From contig CM041292.1 in the NCBI GenBank assembly GCA_023052935.1, positions 146,072,439-146,136,438 of the forward strand: 64,000 bases of DNA, written 5' to 3'. The notes beneath the pieces are model-generated. The model was not told where the DNA came from. It made no database searches and saw only the letters and a list, made by a program, of their open reading frames with translations. Below are positions 58,182 through 64,000 of this stretch, one piece after another (the first letter of the stretch is position 1; each line of letters opens with the position of its first letter). The DNA comes from Piezodorus guildinii (taxonomy: Eukaryota; Arthropoda; Insecta; Hemiptera; Pentatomidae). Position numbers and translations under genes: made by a program.

Positions 58182-61100
58182 GTAAGTATATTATTTTCCT
58201 AATATGGAATTTAATGCAAGTTTAATTAGTTCACATTGTTTATAATTTATTAACTTTGAACAAAATCTTCTCATTAGCAGAAAGCTTTGCTTAAATCAAA
58301 AATGGATAAAATAAAATATTTTAATAGTTTGTAGTTAAAAAGATTTGATTTATTCAGTCATGGCATCTTCATATTTTTAGAAATTGTATAATTACTGTCT
58401 ATTCCTAATTATTAAAGTTATAAACTGAATTAATCTGTATGAAAAGCATTTTTATTTTTAATATTCAGCTGTATATTTTGAAATACAGTGTTTAGATTGT
58501 ATTAATAAAATATGAGACTAACACATTCTATAATACATCAAATAACTATATATTAACAAAAAGCTGTTTTAAAAAAACAATAATTATTCCTTCAACTACG
58601 AAATCATAAAATTAATGTTAATTATTGTCAATCAATAATTGATAAAATAAGCTTCGCCATTTGTAGCTAAGTGCTTAATTCTTAAAAAATGCAAACATTT
58701 ACTTAGTGAACACAAATAAAATATTAAATGTTTGTTCTTTGAAACATTTAAGACTTGCAATCATAGTAGGGTATTCTATTTAAGTAGTATTTGTCATCAA
58801 TCATCAAGATTTGTTTTGTTTTAATATATTATATATATATATATATATATTATTATTTAATGTTTAGAATAGTTATGCTCTTTGAATTGTATCTCATCAA
58901 TGAAGTTGCCGTATTTGACATTTTCAACTTAGACTTATGCAATGAAAAATATCTGACATTTGTTACCATCTATTGTATCTTAGCAAGAAATATGGCTAGC
59001 GAAATTAAGAACAAGAGACACACAAAAATTGTCGATGTTTCAGTATTGGTCAAGATTTATGTATTATATATTAGAACCAGGAATCAATAAGATAAGAAAG
59101 TTTAGATACTATACATCTTGAAATATAAATGTGGATAGTGCATTGGAATGTTTTCATCAATTATATTTTTTATTTATTGTACACATGACACAGATGTGCT
59201 TTACAAAAATATGAAAAATTCTAATTTACTTATTATTTAAACTTTCTAGTAACTTAAGCAATCCATTCAAAAATTGTTTTCAAAATTTGACATAGTTACA
59301 AATAATTCATATCAATTTATTAAACATTTTATTTCAGATTTCACTATAATAAAAATTTAGTAAAAAAAAAAATCAGAAACAGTATATATGAAATATTATA
59401 TTCTAAATTATTAATATAATACTTTTTATTTCATATCTCGTTATTCTGAATGAACTTAGTTTTCCTTAAAATTATTTTACAAGAATTACTTTATTTTAAA
59501 TTATTAACTCACTTTTTAACTACATTTACAAGTATATATTTAAAATAAGACAGAATTTTCAGTTATATTGCTCTTAAATTAGAAAAAAAGCTCAAGCAAA
59601 AAATAAATTTATTTTATATGTTGCAAAGTTGGCCGATATTAGGATATGGATCACAGGCCACATATATCATTACATTCGAGAGTTCTCCATTACTTGTGAC
59701 CAACCAGCAAAAATTCGGTTATTAACTTGAGATCACTTAAAACACTAAATGATATTCCTAAATAAGGTTTCCCTGAGATCTTTACCAAGACTATATCGTT
59801 ATATATTAATTCAATGTACTTGGGGATTCCATTAATTCCTATAAACACAACTATAATGTCATATATGACAATGATACCTATATACGTTTTTAAAAAAAAT
59901 TAATATTATGCGATAAATGTACAGATATGTGAAGGTTACATTTTGATTCAAAATTCCGTGCTTTTCAAAAGTGAAAGATTTTTTATGTGCATTGTCATGT
60001 ATCTATCTATATTTATTTTTTACTTTTTTGTTTCTAAGCATCTCCAATTTTTTTAGCTTTGATAATTATGTGTTAATATGATGTGGTTTATTATTCATTG
60101 TATTTTTTATTAATATTTATTGATGTCAGAATCCATAATTCTGCCCCAGTAAATGAAATGCTCATTTAAATTTTCTTGTAGTAAAATTGAGTAAAAACAA
60201 GGATAACTCAAACATCTAAAATAAAAAAAAACTGCAACTTGTCGCAGAATAGTTCATTAATTGGCCTGTCCATAATAATAACTGCTTATAAGTTCCAGTT
60301 TCCCATATCAGGGTTTGCCTTATGTAGGGAGAAAAGTATAGAAAATTGATTTTTTTGAAAATATCTAAAAAAAAATATGATTATTACAAACATAGTTCTA
60401 TAGAGCATTTCTGAACAATTTCTATAAAAATGATAATGTACATTATTTTGACTTAATAAATGATTACTTCCACTATCCATTTTTATTTAAAATTTGATCC
60501 AAATACCATGATATTGCATTTTCAAGGGCAGCTTCGACATTGAATTTGATTGCTTTACATTTTTTAATGTAGTAAAGATCATTTAAAATTTAAATATTAA
60601 TAGCTTCTCATTTCTTCATGACTCCAACAGTGCAATTATGGCATGAAAATTGAATCCACTTACAATGGACAGATTTCAGTTTTTTATTTTATTTATTTAT
60701 TTTTTTAATTTGTTATCGAATTTTGACAGAGAAAACTGATACTCTTCAAAGTTATAATGGGAAAGGTAATGAAACATTATAAGCTTCATAAATGTGTGTG
60801 TATATATATATTATATGTGTTTGGCTAATCTATAAATTTAATGTTACTATTTATTTTATTCTTTTGTATAAATATATGTTAAGCTTGATGTGACTTTTTT
60901 TATATATTTATGAAATAGTTAGTTGCCTCTTTCTGTACCTGACATTTAGAAACTCATTAAAAAAAAAGGACATGTTTCCTAGAAGTCATAGGTATCCTTC
61001 AGCATGTTCAGATTGCATATGGCACCTTAATATCCTGACTTAGTTAGTAATTAGCTCTAAATATTAGAGGTTCATGTTATAGACCAAGTGATCAATGTTT

Positions 61101-61680
61101 GGATAGTTCTGGATACATTTTAGCATATAGGTGTGGACATTCTCTAATCTTGGCTCTGAAAACTCTTTCCGTATTAATTGCAGCTTCATCTTCGTTTATT
61201 AAATTGTTTGGATCATTTGTTTCATTTAAGATCATCTTCTTTAATTTCCGACCTGGGTACTGTATGCACTTCCTGTCTCGTCTTCCTGATGAAAATGCAA
61301 ATAATAGAGTACATAACTGTATGAAATTTACTCTTGTTGAATCCCATACAAGTTGACATTACCAGAAAAAATACTTGGTTTTCATTCTATAGGAGGAAAA
61401 ATCATTATATATTTTTATTTAATAATTTTGTTGGTACTAAAAGCATAAATATAAACTATGAAAGAATTATTGTATTGTATTGGCAAACAAGTCCTTTCGG
61501 TTTTTCAAGTTGAAATAAAACTCAGTGTTATTAAGCTCAATAGAAGTTAAATTTATTTCGATATACAATATATTGAACATTATATAATATGATTTGTTCC
61601 CATCTTTCCACTAACTGCATAGTGCCAGGTTCATAGAATGTCTAGAGTTTATTGTTAAAAAACTGATCCAAGTGGTTTTT
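58182..61680. other. Long AT-rich stretch without a recognised gene
   Basis: Contains an (AT)n tract near 58826-58850 and scattered A- and T-runs. Small ORFs (e.g. 58791-59090, 61099-61356) have no flanking splice sites or family motifs I can support. Probably intron of the gene at 63158 or spacer. Confidence 0.5.
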
Positions 61681-61689
61681 TTATATCCT

Positions 61690-62420
61690 CTTCTTTTTGG
61701 AATTTCTTTCCATTCATGGAGTTCTGCAGAAACCTAAATAAGTGGTAGTCACTTGGAGCTAGGTCTGGTGAATAGGGAGGGAGGGGCAAAATGTTCCATC
61801 CAAAGCTCAATAATTTATTGTGCGTGATCTATGAGGCGTGGGATCTAGCATTGTATTGGTGGACACAATACCCTTCTGATTTGCCAGTTCTCGTCGTTTA
61901 TTTTTAATTGATTGATCTAAGTTCGTTAATTGCGAAATGCATAGAGTTAAATCAATTTTTTGTCCTGATGGCAATAGCTCATGAAAAATAACACCCTTGA
62001 AGTCCCATCACATGGAAAGCATTATCTTCTTTAGATCCAATCTGGGTTTTGACATTCTTCTAGGAGCCTCACTACTAAGTCCCAAAGATTTTCTATGGGC
62101 TATATTATCGTAAAATATCTATTTTCCATCTCCTGTAACCAACCTTTTTATAAATGGTTTTTTTGTTGCTGTTTCTTTTGTGGATCATAAACAAAATGCT
62201 TGTTGCAAAGTTCACTTTGGTTAAAGAGTGAGGGACTCTAACAGTAAGCCTGGATACATTGCCAAGCTAAACACATTTAGGGCCATAGCAATCTCACACA
62301 ACTGATTGGGTGAAATTTTGATCGGCAATGGCCTTAGCATTACTCGTTTCAATTTCATGTAGGCAACAAGACTGTTGAGCGTCATTGATGAAAAAATTTC
62401 CTAAATTAAATTTGGCAAAT
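61690..62420 (-). pseudogene. Decayed mariner transposase
   Basis: On the minus strand: MLSM then WDFKGVIFHELLPSGQKI, LDQSIKNKRRELANQKGIV, NARSHAS (catalytic Asp region, followed by a stop), and LPLPPYSPDLAPSDYHLFRF then LQNSMNGKKF (about 61725-61830). Several stops and shifts. A different subfamily from the copy at 50371. Confidence 0.8.
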
Positions 62421-63157
62421 ATGCCGATAATGATATTTTCTTTCATGTTCACAGTTCAATAGGAAACACAGCTATTTTCAATAAGAGTTAACAGATATAG
62501 TTGTTGACATATTTCAAACAACTATATCTGGACCATAACTATAAACAACTATGAAGGGATTAAGTCATCAGATAATAAGTGTATCATAGTGACATAAAAT
62601 AAAAATAAAAACCAAAAGGACTTATTTGCTAAACCAATAGAAGAAAAAAGAAGAAACTTAATTCAATTGTATTTTCTTTTTGGGAAATAAGAGTCTAGTG
62701 TATGGAACACCATTGTTGAAAGCTAAAGATTTTAGATTTAATATTATTTCAAGCTGAAGTATTCAAGGGTAATACAGAGCTACAAAAATTGCATAAAATT
62801 AATTGATTGTTTTTGATAATTTTGTTGCTCTATCATTTTATCGAGAACATGTTTCCTTTGAAACTCAAGACAAATAGTTTAAATTTATTTCAAGTGATTA
62901 GCAAAAGTTTAGAGATCTAGTGCATGTATCACTAAACTTTTGCACTAAATTTTATTTTTAGATAAAATTCTAAATTCCAAACTCAGAGTGTTTAATAATT
63001 AAAATATAAATATTCAAATAAAAATAATTTACTTTTATTGTGCTTGTTGAAAGTTGAATTTTTCATAGATTGTAAAATTTGGAAAAATTAATATTAAAAT
63101 TCAATATTTATTTTGATTGTTATAATTATAATAGTGTTGATTTATTAATTGTTTCAG

Positions 63158-64000
63158 ACTAGCTGGTGTCACAAAATTGCAGCTCTTATAATCATATGTG
63201 CCTATTTTATCCTGTTAATTTTTATACATGACACAACATATATATGGGCAACTCTGGCTCTCGTTTTTGTATTATTTGTAACAACATTTTCATGTGCTTC
63301 AAATAATACTCCATTTCTTCTCCAATTAAGAGGTTCAAGATTAACTGGAATAACTAACCGTACAATTGCACAGGTAAGTTATGCTTCTATAATTCATGTG
63401 ATTTCAAGCAAACAACTTATTATCTATACTACTATTACTTTCAGGAAAGGAATGAGGAAGAACAAGAACAAACTGAAACACGAATATGGATGACAGACAT
63501 TCCTCCTAGTTATTCATTTGTAATGGCAGACATAACACCGCCAACCCCTCCTCCTTCTTATGGGTCTGCAATCCTGATGTTCCCTCCTCCATACTTGGCT
63601 ATTGACTCTAAAACCGAACCTGTACTTTCCATAGAGACTACATCAACAGAAGGTCAGCAACAAAGAAGACCCTTATCTATTTCAACACAGGTGTCTGTTT
63701 CTGGAACAACACCTGAAAATACTCACCTTGGAGGAATCACTTTTTCAACTCAGGTATCAGTTATTAGTACACAATCTGAAATTCCTCCTGATTTATCATT
63801 AAGAGCTCGATTTTATATATCAAGACAAGCATCTAGGGAGGATGGACCTGAAGACAACTTCCTTAAACAAGAAAAAATGATGGGAGAAGCCAGTGCACGT
63901 CTATTCCTTCTCTCCAGACAGATGTCGAGAGAAGACCATGATGAAGAACAGGAAAATGGATTAAATAATTCAGGAAAAACAGATCGATTGGCTTCTCCAT
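63158..64000 (+). CDS. Unrecognised membrane protein with PPxY-type motifs, partial (continues past right edge)
   Basis: Two exons: 63158-63373 (acceptor TTGTTTCAG, donor CAG|GTAAGT) and 63445 to the window end (acceptor ACTTTCAG), in phase, 257 codons with no stop. Exon 1 has two hydrophobic spans, IAALIIICAYFILLIFI and YIWATLALVFVLFVTTF, about eight residues apart, which look like a membrane hairpin. Exon 2 starts acidic (ERNEEEQEQTE) and then has IPPSYSF, TPPPSYGSA and PPPYLAI, sites of the kind bound by WW domains of Nedd4-type ligases. Further on are two pairs of repeated motifs, STQVSVSG/STQVSVIS and ISRQASRED/LSRQMSRED, the latter in good context for basophilic kinases. N-terminal exons lie upstream and are not identified. 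Function is not assigned. Confidence 0.75.

Overview
The window is AT-rich nuclear DNA of an animal, most likely an insect. Genes are split by GT-AG introns, introns and spacers are packed with transposon copies, and tRNA-derived SINEs, Helitrons, mariners, piggyBac-like elements and non-LTR retrotransposons sit inside one another. A hemimetabolous insect is my guess; the sequence does not prove the order. I see no prokaryotic operon and no CRISPR array.

Layout. (1) 976-23050, minus strand: the insulin-degrading enzyme gene (IDE), 18 coding exons read from the start codon to about residue 870; the C-terminus lies off the left edge. Phases agree through the first 15 exons. Exon 16 (1579-1690) carries an in-frame TGA and is one base short of the phase that exon 17 needs. 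(2) 4123-5127, plus strand: a complete three-exon gene for a small secreted protein (264 aa) nested antisense inside an IDE intron. (3) 23051-31262: spacer with a decayed non-LTR element (24030-25480) and a nearly intact but 5'-truncated non-LTR element with an RT/RNase H ORF (26440-29843) inserted in the tail of a SINE. (4) 31307-46276, minus strand: the complete PLK4/SAK kinase gene, 15 coding exons, 712 aa. It has all catalytic motifs, a DSGxxT degron and the polo-box region. (5) 48652-55626, plus strand: the complete FRA10AC1 homologue, 4 coding exons, 244 aa, head-to-head with PLK4. (6) 55627-63157: AT-rich DNA with one possible isolated exon and a mariner relic. (7) 63158-64000, plus strand: the first visible exons of an unrecognised membrane protein with two hydrophobic segments and several proline-tyrosine (PPxY-type) motifs, open to the right edge.

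The repeat content is the most unusual part. There is a 1.8 kb palindrome in PLK4 intron 6, whose arms carry 21-bp tandem repeats and whose spacer is an alternating-orientation array of tRNA-SINE heads. There is a 0.7 kb fold-back element in an IDE intron. Two Helitron-like copies (5271-6981 and 12492-14668) let two later insertions be read with their target duplications. A family of about 0.9 kb elements has ACTTTCACTTACCT ends and occurs four times. A 2.1 kb TTAA-flanked element carries other elements inside. The host genes are unrelated in function: a peptidase, a centriole-duplication kinase, a conserved nuclear protein and a membrane protein.

Coordinates of exons come from reading splice sites and checking phase by hand against remembered family features; no search was run.
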